From: Maribacter algarum (ex Lu et al. 2025) (nom. illeg.)
Lineage (GTDB): Bacteria; Bacteroidota; Bacteroidia; Flavobacteriales; Flavobacteriaceae
Direction of reading: 5' to 3'
DNA: 64,000 bases
Assembly (NCBI GenBank): GCA_947495915.1
Contig: CANMAW010000009.1
Coordinates: 62,001 to 126,000 of the forward strand
Every line of letters starts with the position of its first letter. Position 1 is the first letter of the stretch. The notes beneath the pieces are model-generated. The model did no database searches and had not been told where the DNA came from. It saw only the letters and a program-made list of their open reading frames with translations. Positions 30,380 to 40,196 of this stretch are shown piece after piece. The position numbers and the translations under genes are program-made.

Positions 30380-30414
30380 TCGTTTTGTATGCTGTTTGAC
30401 GTAGAGGTTAACAT
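30380..30414 (-). promoter_or_regulatory. Bipartite promoter-like element upstream of nlpC/tssG/tssN (ATGTTAACC-N16-TACAAAACGA)
   Basis: Exact ATGTTAACCT on minus strand 70 nt upstream of ORF start; second box weaker. Confidence 0.5.
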
Positions 30415-30596
30415 ATGGAGTTAATTTTTTTTTACCTGAAGTAAATGTTGATTGACACTCAAGCCATAGAAAAAAGAAAGCGCTAATCGTCAACAATTCT
30501 TTGTATAGGGTTCACAAAGAGCAGTTGTCCCTATTTTCAAAGGGTAATTGGTGATGGTTTGTGCCCAAAAAGAATTAGGAATAAAAAACAGGTTTC

Positions 30597-30631
30597 ATGT
30601 TAACCTATTTCACTTTCCAAAGAATAAAGTC
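30597..30631 (+). promoter_or_regulatory. Bipartite promoter-like element upstream of tssE (ATGTTAACC-N16-GAATAAAGTC)
   Basis: Exact ATGTTAACCT 80 nt upstream of tssE. Confidence 0.6.
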
Positions 30632-30686
30632 AAAACAGATTGCTTTTGCGCAATAGGGCATAGTCTTAAAATTTCAATTAATTGTA

Positions 30687-31118
30687 ATGAACACGAATTA
30701 CTACACGCTGCCTCTTAATACGGGGAATCTTATACGAAGAAAGGTGCATGATACCTGTAATTTAATTCAATCGATTTCACATTATATCCATTTAGTAAAT
30801 ACATCTTATTTCGGGGAATGTGCTTTTGATGAAAGCTTCGGATGTTCAATTTGGTTGGTAGATTTTGATAATTTAAAAAGTACCAATAGGCTGAAAGATT
30901 TCATTCAATCATCGCTGTACGAATCGTTGCTAATTCATGAGAAAAGACTAATTAACCAAAGGGTTAATGTGCGCATCAAACAAGAGGAATTACCATCAAA
31001 TGGAGGGTCAAACAGAATAAAAAAAAGAATCGATATCAGAATAAAGGGCAAAGTGAAAAAGACCAACGAGAGCTTTTCTTATGTGGAGTACTTCTATATC
31101 GGACCATTATCCTATTAA
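30687..31118 (+). CDS. tssE: T6SS baseplate gp25-like TssE
   Basis: ECAFDESFGCSIW, ESLLIHEKRLINQRVNVRI; precedes tssF. Confidence 0.82.
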   Translation: MNTNYYTLPLNTGNLIRRKVHDTCNLIQSISHYIHLVNTSYFGECAFDESFGCSIWLVDFDNLKSTNRLKDFIQSSLYESLLIHEKRLINQRVNVRIKQEELPSNGGSNRIKKRIDIRIKGKVKKTNESFSYVEYFYIGPLSY

Positions 31119-31124
31119 AACAAT

Positions 31125-32954
31125 ATGGAAACAAATACTAAAGAACATATCAAGAATAGAATGATCAAGAATGCCGCACAAATGTGGGGCGTTCAGGCAT
31201 CAGATATTGAAACCTCTTTTGACCCTATTGTTACCTTGCTTATAGGTGCATGCGCCGCTGAAATAGAAAAGATAGGCGGCGAAATAGATAGTTCTCAAAC
31301 GCGAATCACAGAAAAGGTGGTGCAGTTAATGACACCAGAAAATGCCAACGGGCCAAGTTTAGCGCATGGTATTTTATTTGCCGAACCCGATGATGAGTTT
31401 ACTATTGTAAAACCAGAATACCTCTTCAATTATAGAAAAGAAATTGCTTACAAAAACACCTCACTTCAATATAAAGACCTCTTTTTTTCACCAATTCGTG
31501 ATTTTAAGTTGGTTGATGCTAGTATTAGTTATTTGGCTACGGGAGATTCGCTAATTGAATTCCCACAAAAAAAGAGCGGACTTAATACCTCCATCGTATT
31601 AAAAAAGTCTCAGTTAAATCCTTCTACGTTGTATTTAGGGCTTTCGAGTGCTTTGAGTGAAATTCCAATAGATGGTATCTCCTTGTATTTTGATTTGAAA
31701 CATGGGGCCAATGAAGCGTTGTTCTATCACCACTTGAGAAATGCTAACTGGTCTACGGTTGATAAAGAAATTAATGTTGTTTCAGGCTTTGAAACTGATG
31801 TAGATGTGCAAGCCTCTAAACTTCGAACAATTTTTGAAAACGTATCTGATAAGACCAATACTATAGCTCAACAAATTAGTAGCAGGTATGAAAAACATTA
31901 TATCACATTACAGGTTGCAAACCCTATTAAAGATTCTGATTTTGAGGAGTTAGATGCAACTTTAGAAAGCAATGGAATTAAAAAAGAAGAAGCCCTGTGT
32001 TGGGTAAAAATTGAATTTCCTACGGTGATAAGTAATGAAGTTTTGCGAAATGTAAAATGTTCATTAAACACTTTTCCTGTGGTCAATAGAAAGTTAAATA
32101 GCTTTACATATACCATTAAAGAGTTCATCAATATTCTTCCTATTAAAAGTGAAGATCTCTTTTTTGATATCAAGTCTATTACAAATACAGATGGTGATAT
32201 CTATGCCGTGCGCAATAAAGATGGTTCGCTTACTGAAAAAGGCACTTTTGTATTAAGAGGCAATAGTGTAGCCAAACTAGATAAGCGCAAAGCGCGAGAA
32301 TATATACTTCACCTAATAGCATTACTAAAAGATGAAAGTGCTGCATTTTCATTTCTTAATAATGATTTTTTACGAGGAAATCTTAAAACTTTGAATCAGG
32401 CTACAGCCTTATTAGAAAAAAAGGTACTCGAAGCATCTAACGAATTGCTACATACCAATTACCTTACCTTAAAACCATTTAAATCCACAGAAAATCTATT
32501 GGTTGAGTTCTGGACAACGGCGGGTTCAGAAGCAAATAATATAAAATCTGGAAGCAAAATACCCATCTATAAAGGCGTTGGTGTCAAACAAGGCACAAGT
32601 CAATTGATTACCACTACGCATGGCGGTAAGAATGATTTAAGCGTACAAGATCGACTTAATTCAACTCGAAGATCGCTACTGTCGAAAGAGCGAATTGTCA
32701 CCAAAGAAGATGTCAAAGCTTTATGTTTTGAAATGTATGGTGATAAAATTAGTGCGGTTGAAATTCAAAGTGGCTATCAAAAGAATTTAAGCTTGAAAAA
32801 GGGACTATTACCCTGTTTAGAAATTGTGCTTTCTGCTAATGAGAGTGCTCAAGTCAATGCAATAGAATGGGAAAGTTTAGGAAGTAATTTGCTGTATTAC
32901 CTAAAAAAGAAATCGGTGAATGTGTTGCCGTATCGCATAAAGATTATTCACTAA
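31125..32954 (+). CDS. tssF: T6SS baseplate TssF
   Basis: N-term RMIKNAAQMWGVQASDIETSFDPIVTLLIGACAAEIEKI; C-term RLNSTRRSLLSKERIVTKEDVKALCFEMYGDKI. Confidence 0.9.
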   Translation: METNTKEHIKNRMIKNAAQMWGVQASDIETSFDPIVTLLIGACAAEIEKIGGEIDSSQTRITEKVVQLMTPENANGPSLAHGILFAEPDDEFTIVKPEYLFNYRKEIAYKNTSLQYKDLFFSPIRDFKLVDASISYLATGDSLIEFPQKKSGLNTSIVLKKSQLNPSTLYLGLSSALSEIPIDGISLYFDLKHGANEALFYHHLRNANWSTVDKEINVVSGFETDVDVQASKLRTIFENVSDKTNTIAQQISSRYEKHYITLQVANPIKDSDFEELDATLESNGIKKEEALCWVKIEFPTVISNEVLRNVKCSLNTFPVVNRKLNSFTYTIKEFINILPIKSEDLFFDIKSITNTDGDIYAVRNKDGSLTEKGTFVLRGNSVAKLDKRKAREYILHLIALLKDESAAFSFLNNDFLRGNLKTLNQATALLEKKVLEASNELLHTNYLTLKPFKSTENLLVEFWTTAGSEANNIKSGSKIPIYKGVGVKQGTSQLITTTHGGKNDLSVQDRLNSTRRSLLSKERIVTKEDVKALCFEMYGDKISAVEIQSGYQKNLSLKKGLLPCLEIVLSANESAQVNAIEWESLGSNLLYYLKKKSVNVLPYRIKIIH

Positions 32955-33016
32955 AGTCCATTTTAGATGCAAGGTCATTATGAAGAGATTAAAATTATAA
33001 ACTAAAAAAGTGTGTC

Positions 33017-34015
33017 ATGAGCAAAAGAAAAAATATATCATCTCATTTAGATAAGTCAGTTATTCAAATGTTTATAGTGGTTTTTTTAATCGCCAATGTC
33101 ACCTTAGCATTTAAGTATATCAATGATACCCCTTGTGACGAGGTGTTGTTCAGACATTCTGCAAATGCCTATAGGGTAGGGGAGATGATAAAGTTTAATG
33201 ATGTTAGCTATGGAGCAGAATCATGGAATTGGAATTTTGGAGACGGTTCTGAAATGTCAAGCCAAAAGAACCCCTTATACATCTACTCCGAACCCGGAGA
33301 TTACGAAATACGCCTTATGGTTAATGGTAAGTGCGAGAAAACTGAAACCATAAGTATTGCTGAAAAACTGGTATTACTTGATACGACGAAGTTGCCAAAA
33401 TTTGAATTGCCCAAATCAATTACCTATGGTGAGGTGCTTGAAGTAGAAGACCAAACGGCAAATGCTACTTCATGGGAATGGCGTTTCGGAGAAACTGCAG
33501 GGGCAAATGCTACTACAAAAAAGGCCAGTTACCTTTATGAAACACCAGGCTTAAAAACCGTTTCATTGATTGTGAACAATGATTTGAATCATATTCGAAA
33601 AAAGAAAATCAATGTGATTCCTACTCCTGAAAGTAAAGAAAAAGTAGCAAAAATGAAGCGTCAAAGACGTGATAAAAGATTAGATCTGAACGAAGCACCT
33701 AAAGGTTCAGAAGTACTGGCAGAAAAGCCAAGTGGTAAGCCGAGTGCTATGCCTTTTATCACCACCGGAAATTTTGAAAATAAAATAAAAATGGTAGCCG
33801 AAGGCAAATTGAATCCGCAAGTGTTTTCTGAGTTCTTCTGTGATGATAAAAATCCGCTAATTGTTGTGAACGGAAGAAATTCAACATTCAATAGCTTTTG
33901 TGAAAGTATTAGCGAACAGAAAATTAAAATAAAAAGCTTGAAACTTATCAGAAAATCAGGTTCTAATTGCATCACAAGCTTTGCTGTTGAATATAAAAAA
34001 TCGAAACTATTCTAA
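33017..34015 (+). CDS. T6SSiii-associated TM protein with two PKD domains (candidate TssP)
   Basis: N-terminal TM; SWNWNFGDGSEMSSQKNPLYIYSEPGDYEIRLMV and SWEWRFGETAGANATTKKASYLYETPGLKTVSLIV; between tssF and tssK. Confidence 0.7.
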   Translation: MSKRKNISSHLDKSVIQMFIVVFLIANVTLAFKYINDTPCDEVLFRHSANAYRVGEMIKFNDVSYGAESWNWNFGDGSEMSSQKNPLYIYSEPGDYEIRLMVNGKCEKTETISIAEKLVLLDTTKLPKFELPKSITYGEVLEVEDQTANATSWEWRFGETAGANATTKKASYLYETPGLKTVSLIVNNDLNHIRKKKINVIPTPESKEKVAKMKRQRRDKRLDLNEAPKGSEVLAEKPSGKPSAMPFITTGNFENKIKMVAEGKLNPQVFSEFFCDDKNPLIVVNGRNSTFNSFCESISEQKIKIKSLKLIRKSGSNCITSFAVEYKKSKLF

Positions 34016-34028
34016 AGTCGAAAAAATC

Positions 34029-35189
34029 ATGAAAACTAAAGATACCAAGCATTACAGAGTAAATTGGATTGATGGAATGAAAATTAATAAAGATCATTTC
34101 ATTGCCATGGAGAATTCCATTTTAGAAATGGTAAAGTCTTCGGCTCAAAAAAACATCTCGCCCATTAGTTATGGCTTATTACCACAGCAGATTGGTTTAG
34201 AGTCTTCTCTTGATCTGGTGATGTCTGTTGACGGACAATCAACTATTGAGGTGGTTTTAAACACTTGTAGAGCGATAACCTTAGGCGGTTATCAAATAGA
34301 TATTACCCAAGATGCTTTAGGTCTATTAGGAGGTTCTGAGCATATTTTGAGACAACAATATGTTGTCAATGATGATGAAAATGAATGGTACGTAGTGTTG
34401 GCGGTCGATCCGTTTAAAAGAGTGGAGGCCGGAAATAGTGATGCTGAAGAAGAGCCACCACGTCGCCCCTATGTATTGGCAGGCTACAAACTACATATTT
34501 TATCCAAGAATGAGACTTTAGATCACGAGTTTGGGTTACACCATATCACAATCGGAAAGATAATTCTCGAGAATGGTAAGCCAGCTGTTGCAGCAGATTT
34601 TATTCCACCTTGTAGAACGATTCAAAGCCACCCAGACTTACAATTCACTTATGCGGAATTGGGTTCTTTCTTGAATCAAATGGAATCATATTCCTTACAT
34701 ATCATTCAGAAAATATATCAAAAGAAACAAACCAATGATTTGGCAAATATCGCCCTGTATATTTCAGAACAGGTGATGCGAAATCTAAATGCCAATATTA
34801 CAGAATTTCGTTTGGTTGATCGCTACGGGCCGCCAATCGGAATGATATCAAAACTGGTAAGCTTAGGACGTGTAATTAAAAGTAGTTTAGACGTTTTTGT
34901 TGGCGTAGGAAAAGAAAATTTCTTGAATTACTTAACCAACTGGTGCGACCTTAATCAAGGTGCTTTTGAGAACGTTTTAGCAGACACTATTGAATTGAAA
35001 TATAGCCATAATGATATCAACTTGTCTTTAGAAAAGGTGTCTTCTTTTACCAAGCTGATGTTGTCTTTGTTTAAAAAATTAAGCGAATTGGAATATATCG
35101 GTAAAAAAGAAGATTCCGGAATATTTGTAAAAGAAGAGTCCGTTGAACATTCAGAACAAAAGGGGAGAAGAAGCTTCCTGTTAGACTAA
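34029..35189 (+). CDS. tssK: T6SS baseplate TssK
   Basis: YRVNWIDGMKINKDHFIAMENSI...SYGLLP...; Bacteroidetes TssK; start placed at MKTKDTKHYRV. Confidence 0.85.
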   Translation: MKTKDTKHYRVNWIDGMKINKDHFIAMENSILEMVKSSAQKNISPISYGLLPQQIGLESSLDLVMSVDGQSTIEVVLNTCRAITLGGYQIDITQDALGLLGGSEHILRQQYVVNDDENEWYVVLAVDPFKRVEAGNSDAEEEPPRRPYVLAGYKLHILSKNETLDHEFGLHHITIGKIILENGKPAVAADFIPPCRTIQSHPDLQFTYAELGSFLNQMESYSLHIIQKIYQKKQTNDLANIALYISEQVMRNLNANITEFRLVDRYGPPIGMISKLVSLGRVIKSSLDVFVGVGKENFLNYLTNWCDLNQGAFENVLADTIELKYSHNDINLSLEKVSSFTKLMLSLFKKLSELEYIGKKEDSGIFVKEESVEHSEQKGRRSFLLD

Positions 35190-35256
35190 ACGAAATGATG
35201 TATATAAGATGCTGCAAATAGCATTAAAAGCATGAGAACCTTAAAATATTACAATT

Positions 35257-35763
35257 ATGAAACCAACAAATAGTAAAGAAAGAAGAGTTAGTTTTTTAAA
35301 ATTTTTGGCACTTTTTATAGCCACTGTGGTATCTATTCAAGCAGCGGTATTTTTTAATTATTCAGTGCCTAAAAAAGAGAATGCCTTACTTCGACAAAGT
35401 AATATGGAAACCGAAATAGAAAGAGATTTTCAAAAGAATTTCTTCGCTGAAATGCGCGGACTTAAAGGACTGATTGATTCGATGGATATTGAGGGGCAAA
35501 ATGTTTCTTATCAAAAATCATTGATCAGCGGTAAAATTGTTGATTTACAAAAAAAGATTCCGCCGAAAGATTCTACCTATCTCTATGATATGCATATGGA
35601 TGTAATTCAGCTTTATGTTGAGCTTCAAACAGCTAAAGAAAAACTGTTGGGCTTAAAAGATGCCGAATCAACTATTGATGAATATAAAACAGCATTTAAA
35701 GACTGTCAAGAAAATGTGAAGCAGTTAGAGCGCGAACTTTATATTGAAAGGAGATCGAACTAA
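35257..35763 (+). CDS. tssO: T6SSiii TM/coiled-coil protein TssO
   Basis: Single N-terminal TM, coiled coil, about 168 aa, last gene of tssK operon. Confidence 0.7.
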   Translation: MKPTNSKERRVSFLKFLALFIATVVSIQAAVFFNYSVPKKENALLRQSNMETEIERDFQKNFFAEMRGLKGLIDSMDIEGQNVSYQKSLISGKIVDLQKKIPPKDSTYLYDMHMDVIQLYVELQTAKEKLLGLKDAESTIDEYKTAFKDCQENVKQLERELYIERRSN

Positions 35764-35782
35764 ATCGAACTCCTTTCAATAT
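35741..35782. terminator. Bidirectional hairpin between convergent tssO and ThuA gene
   Basis: ATATTGAAAGGAG ... CTCCTTTCAATAT, 13-bp perfect inverted repeat, 16-nt loop containing a repeated ATCGAAC. Confidence 0.7.
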
Positions 35783-35783
35783 G

Positions 35784-38700
35784 CTAATTTTTGAAGACTA
35801 AATGTTTTTCTAGAAGCTCACCGATGGTAATCATAACAATATAGTAGTCGCTTACCAAATCGCTCATATTGATTTTAGGGTCATTTTGATAAATAGTTTT
35901 TTGCTTCATTAGGGTACCATCCATTCCGAATATGCTGACGGTTCCGGTAACGTTTTCCGTTAAAAATTCAGAATCGATGATTAATTCATCAATAACAGGA
36001 TTCGGAAATAAAACAATAGTATTGTTTGCTGTGGTGTCGGTATTGGATTTTTCTTCTTCTTCAATTACCTCTTCTGTCTTTTCTTCCTCTGGTAATTCTT
36101 CTTCTGCTGCCCAAAGAATTGCTTCTTGAATCATTGTTTTAAAATCTTCGTTGCTTTCATAGTCAGAACCGTTATGACCCAAAGCAGTATAGAAAGAACG
36201 ACCGCCATCAAACTCTTTATACCAAGTAACAGGCCGCGCGGCATCGTAACTGAAGCTACCAGTTTCTTGAACGCTTAAAAGATCAATGTTGCCTTCATAA
36301 AGATATCCGCCGTTACGCTCCCAGTAATAATACTCATCGCTTTTATTCCATGTGGTGCCCAAATGTGCTATTGCCGGGTGATCGCCTACAATATCAATAA
36401 CTCCACTTGTATTATTTGCCGTGTGATACGGATTCACCTGTACAATTGCACCAACAAGGTCGTTATACCAAGGCCAGCTTCCATTTCTGTAGGTGTCAGT
36501 AGCAGAATGAATACCCACAAATCCGCCGCCATTTCTAATAAAATCTTCAAAAGCTGTTTCTTCAGAAGGTGTCAATAAATTTTCTCCGGTAGTATTTAAC
36601 CAAACAACAACATCATAAGTGGCTAAACTATCAGCTTGAAAGATGTCGCTCGTTTTAGAAGCGGTAACTTTCCAATCTAAATTTTCTCCGAATTCCGTAA
36701 TCATTGCGATACCAGCATTAATCGAATTATGACGGAAACCTGCCGTTTCATGAAATACTAATACACTAGTTTTTGGTTCTACTGGAATTTCAATTTCAGA
36801 CTCAAGGGGAATAGCAAGGGTTTTATTTCCTTCAGTTGCTGTTCTTACTGTAATAATTAGTTGCTCTTCAAATACATCGGCTGTAATCTCAGACATAGCA
36901 TATGGCAAATTGCAATAGGTTGACCAGGTATTTGAAAGGCTGTGATAGGTAGTAATATCATTCAAAGGAGTTTCATTTTTGAACCCCCCGACGATATAGA
37001 TGTTATTTTCAAAAACTGTAACACTCGATTGAAAATTCGTTCGAGGCTGAGGTAAATCCGCTTGAGCGGTCCAACTATCCAAGGTATAATCATAAACTGC
37101 AACATTAGCATAGGTTTGTGCCATAGTATCGGTGTTATTTTCACCACCTAAGGCATATATTTTACCAGACATGGTAACCGCAGCTAAATTATGGCGAGGG
37201 TTTGGTAAGGCTGCTGCCGGTTGCCATACTTGCACAGAATCAGCGAGATTTAAAATGTAATGTTCGGTAGAGGTGCTTAAAGAATCTCCTGAAATTCCAC
37301 CGAAAATGTGAATTCTTCCTTCGTTATACGCTGAGGCTGCAGCATAAGTTGCTTGGGGAAGTTCTGGGCCTTCAGACCAAGAATCAGTAAGCGTATTATA
37401 AATAAGAACATCGTTAGTAGCTACCGAAATAGAATCATGTTGAAGTCCACCAAGTACCCAAATTTCATCTGCCACGGCAACGGCGCTCCATTTTGAAAGC
37501 TTTACCGGAATTGCTGCTGCTGTTTCCCAAGTATCAATTAATGGGTCATATATGGCGGTAATTGTCGCTTGAGTAGTATCAGCTGCAGTGCCAAATACAT
37601 ATAACTTTTCATTGGCTTTTATGCCATTAGTTTTATTGGTTGGAGTAGGAGCGGCAGCCAGTTCTTTCCAAGTACAATCAGCATCTGGAAGAACAGGTTT
37701 GAGCTCATAAATTTCAAGCGCTGATATTTTTGGTTGATCAACAGAGGCTCCAAAGTCAATATTTAGAATGCCGTCGACAACAGTAGTGTTAAACGTTTTT
37801 ATGATAGCAGTCATCGCATCTTTTTCTGCGCTCATGTCATAAGCTACCAAAACAGAATCTCCTTCAATAGCAACATCAAATACACGTTTACCAATTCCGT
37901 CTTCACCACCTCCGGTAGCACCCCAATACAACTCGGCAAAATGCAATATTACTTCATAATCACCATCTGGAACTGGAATAGAATATCCGAAATTTTGTAA
38001 CCTACCATTTGTAGTACGTTCTGTAATGTACAGCGAATCTTGTGTGGTTTCTTTAAAATCTTCAATGTTGGTATTGGCGTATGATTTACTACTGCCCACG
38101 TAAAGCGTGTCAGCAACAAAAATAGAATCGTTGTAGACTACCTTTTCACCACCACTATTGATGCGTAAAATGTAGGGCGGAATGGTGTCGATTTCTGCTT
38201 CAATAATTTCAAAATTTACGGTGTAGGGTGCTCCCGCAATGCCTGCGCCATTATCTTCGGTATAGGCCGTGGCAGTAATGGTATTTGCACCGATATCAGC
38301 ATTCCAAGGGCGGTAATCATTATCGTCGTTAGCACCTATGGCATATTCGATCAAGTTTTCAGTATGATAATTTTGTTGACCTTGATAATCGAAAACCACG
38401 CTTTCAGTACTATCGCTTGCATTCGCTCGAATATTTAAATTATTCGTGCCAATTGCTGAAAGTTCAAAAACACTACCCTCGGTGATATCGCTAATATCTT
38501 CATCGGTATCAGCATTAATTAGGGTGAGTGAATTTATGGTAGGCCCAATAGGTGGTACTTGAATATCGTCTTCAGTGAAAGTTATAACGATTTGATAAGT
38601 AGATAAAAGCATGCCTTGCCCTTGGGGCAACGAATAAGCAGAACCCATGATGTTATAGGTTTTGGCTTCTGGTACCCAAATGTTGTAATCTTTATTGGCG

Positions 38701-38981
38701 CTTCCGAATAATGCAAAAGGTTCATTAGCTTGAGCGCCAACAATAGCTCCGTCTAAACGAAAAAGGATACTTCCAATTTCACCACTAACATCTGCTCTAA
38801 TATTTAATTTGTCAGTTTCAAGCGCTGGAATGTGAATAGAGTCTCCATGAGATAACACTCCTATTTCAGTGTCTTTTTCGGCGTTGATTAATGTAAATGA
38901 GGTAATTTGTTGTGCTGTTACAGCTTGATATGAACAAAGAATTGCACATACCATAGCATACTTTTTAAGTATGTTTTTCAC
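35784..38981 (-). CDS. Secreted mosaic protein: malectin-like, Kelch repeats, ThuA domain, T9SS type A sorting domain
   Basis: RINSGGEKVVYNDSIFVAD (malectin), Kelch YVFGTA/WVLGGLQ/HIFGGISG/YALGGENN/YIVGGFKN, ThuA VLVFHETAGFRHNSINAGI...GGGFVGIHSATDT, C-term LFPNPVIDELIIDS... Confidence 0.9.
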   Translation of the reverse strand: MKNILKKYAMVCAILCSYQAVTAQQITSFTLINAEKDTEIGVLSHGDSIHIPALETDKLNIRADVSGEIGSILFRLDGAIVGAQANEPFALFGSANKDYNIWVPEAKTYNIMGSAYSLPQGQGMLLSTYQIVITFTEDDIQVPPIGPTINSLTLINADTDEDISDITEGSVFELSAIGTNNLNIRANASDSTESVVFDYQGQQNYHTENLIEYAIGANDDNDYRPWNADIGANTITATAYTEDNGAGIAGAPYTVNFEIIEAEIDTIPPYILRINSGGEKVVYNDSIFVADTLYVGSSKSYANTNIEDFKETTQDSLYITERTTNGRLQNFGYSIPVPDGDYEVILHFAELYWGATGGGEDGIGKRVFDVAIEGDSVLVAYDMSAEKDAMTAIIKTFNTTVVDGILNIDFGASVDQPKISALEIYELKPVLPDADCTWKELAAAPTPTNKTNGIKANEKLYVFGTAADTTQATITAIYDPLIDTWETAAAIPVKLSKWSAVAVADEIWVLGGLQHDSISVATNDVLIYNTLTDSWSEGPELPQATYAAASAYNEGRIHIFGGISGDSLSTSTEHYILNLADSVQVWQPAAALPNPRHNLAAVTMSGKIYALGGENNTDTMAQTYANVAVYDYTLDSWTAQADLPQPRTNFQSSVTVFENNIYIVGGFKNETPLNDITTYHSLSNTWSTYCNLPYAMSEITADVFEEQLIITVRTATEGNKTLAIPLESEIEIPVEPKTSVLVFHETAGFRHNSINAGIAMITEFGENLDWKVTASKTSDIFQADSLATYDVVVWLNTTGENLLTPSEETAFEDFIRNGGGFVGIHSATDTYRNGSWPWYNDLVGAIVQVNPYHTANNTSGVIDIVGDHPAIAHLGTTWNKSDEYYYWERNGGYLYEGNIDLLSVQETGSFSYDAARPVTWYKEFDGGRSFYTALGHNGSDYESNEDFKTMIQEAILWAAEEELPEEEKTEEVIEEEEKSNTDTTANNTIVLFPNPVIDELIIDSEFLTENVTGTVSIFGMDGTLMKQKTIYQNDPKINMSDLVSDYYIVMITIGELLEKHLVFKN

Positions 38982-39116
38982 GTCTTTTGACCTTTAAAAT
39001 TAGTAAGTTCATTATTTAGGGTTACCCAAAATTAGAACGAATAATTTGAAAACGGAAATATTTTTTCTTTTTATAACTTATTGGTTTATAGTTTATGAGG
39101 TAGATTATGTAGTGTA

Positions 39117-40196
39117 TTACTTTACTTGTTGCAAATATTTTGAAACAACTTTTTCCATGGGAGCCTTTTGTTCTATTGCTTTCTGGGTAAAATCAAACAA
39201 ACTTAAAGCACGATCTAAATTTTGATTCTCATAACTTACTTTGTAGTATAAATTATTATTCAAAAAATCGGTTAGGGCTCGAATTCCATGTAAGAAAGGC
39301 ATTAAGATTACTCCCGCTGGAATTGATTTTAGCTCATCCTCACTCAAAAAAGCTTTATTTGAGAAAAGCCCTTCGATAAAAGCCTCGAAAATAGACATAC
39401 GAAAGTTGATTTTAGCATGGTTTTGCTCATCCTCAGCGGCGGTGTTTACAAGGGTTCTAACGGCGTCGCCTATGTCATAGTGAAAATACCCTTTCATGAT
39501 GGTGTCTAAATCAATCAAACATAAGGCCTTATTCGTTGTTTTCGAAAATAAGATATTGTTTAACTTGGTATCATTATGACAGATACGATGGGGTAAATTT
39601 TTAGGGAGGTCTTGAATTTCCTCTAACATTTGGTGTGCCAATAAAATACCTTTTTCGGCAGTATTTTTAGTTGTTTGTGTTGCCCTTGCCACAGCCGCTA
39701 AGAATTGCATTTTACGAAATTCCAAATCATGGAATTTGTAAATAGTGTCTACATATTGATTGTTCTTTTCAGAAGCTAAGAGCACATGAAATTTACCAAT
39801 GATTCGACCAGCTTCGAATGCAATTTTTGGATCTTCGGAAGTATTATAAGTGACGCTATTCGGAATATACGTCATGACACGCCAGTACCCGGAGGGTAAA
39901 GAGGCATACATTTTTCCTGATGTAGCGGAAATCAGTTTTATACGCGTATAAGAAGCACCTTTTAACTTTTTGAGTGCACGATCAAGATTGGTCATCAGTC
40001 CCTCAACATTCTCAAACACATTTTGATTAATGCGTTGTAGAATAAACTCCGGATGATCAGCCGCACGAACAAGAAAGGTGTCATTAATCAAGCCCGATTG
40101 CAGCGGATTGAAAAAATACTCTTGTGGTGATAACTTAAACTGTTTTAAAATATCACGAAGTTGTTCTAAAGAATAGTTGCCTAAATCTTCGGCCAT
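39117..40196 (-). CDS. Aminoglycoside phosphotransferase-family kinase (NahK-like sugar 1-kinase candidate)
   Basis: LPHRICHNDTKLNNILF and CLIDLDTIMKGYFHYDIGDAVRT; overlaps nucleotidyltransferase gene. Confidence 0.82.
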   Translation of the reverse strand: MAEDLGNYSLEQLRDILKQFKLSPQEYFFNPLQSGLINDTFLVRAADHPEFILQRINQNVFENVEGLMTNLDRALKKLKGASYTRIKLISATSGKMYASLPSGYWRVMTYIPNSVTYNTSEDPKIAFEAGRIIGKFHVLLASEKNNQYVDTIYKFHDLEFRKMQFLAAVARATQTTKNTAEKGILLAHQMLEEIQDLPKNLPHRICHNDTKLNNILFSKTTNKALCLIDLDTIMKGYFHYDIGDAVRTLVNTAAEDEQNHAKINFRMSIFEAFIEGLFSNKAFLSEDELKSIPAGVILMPFLHGIRALTDFLNNNLYYKVSYENQNLDRALSLFDFTQKAIEQKAPMEKVVSKYLQQVK

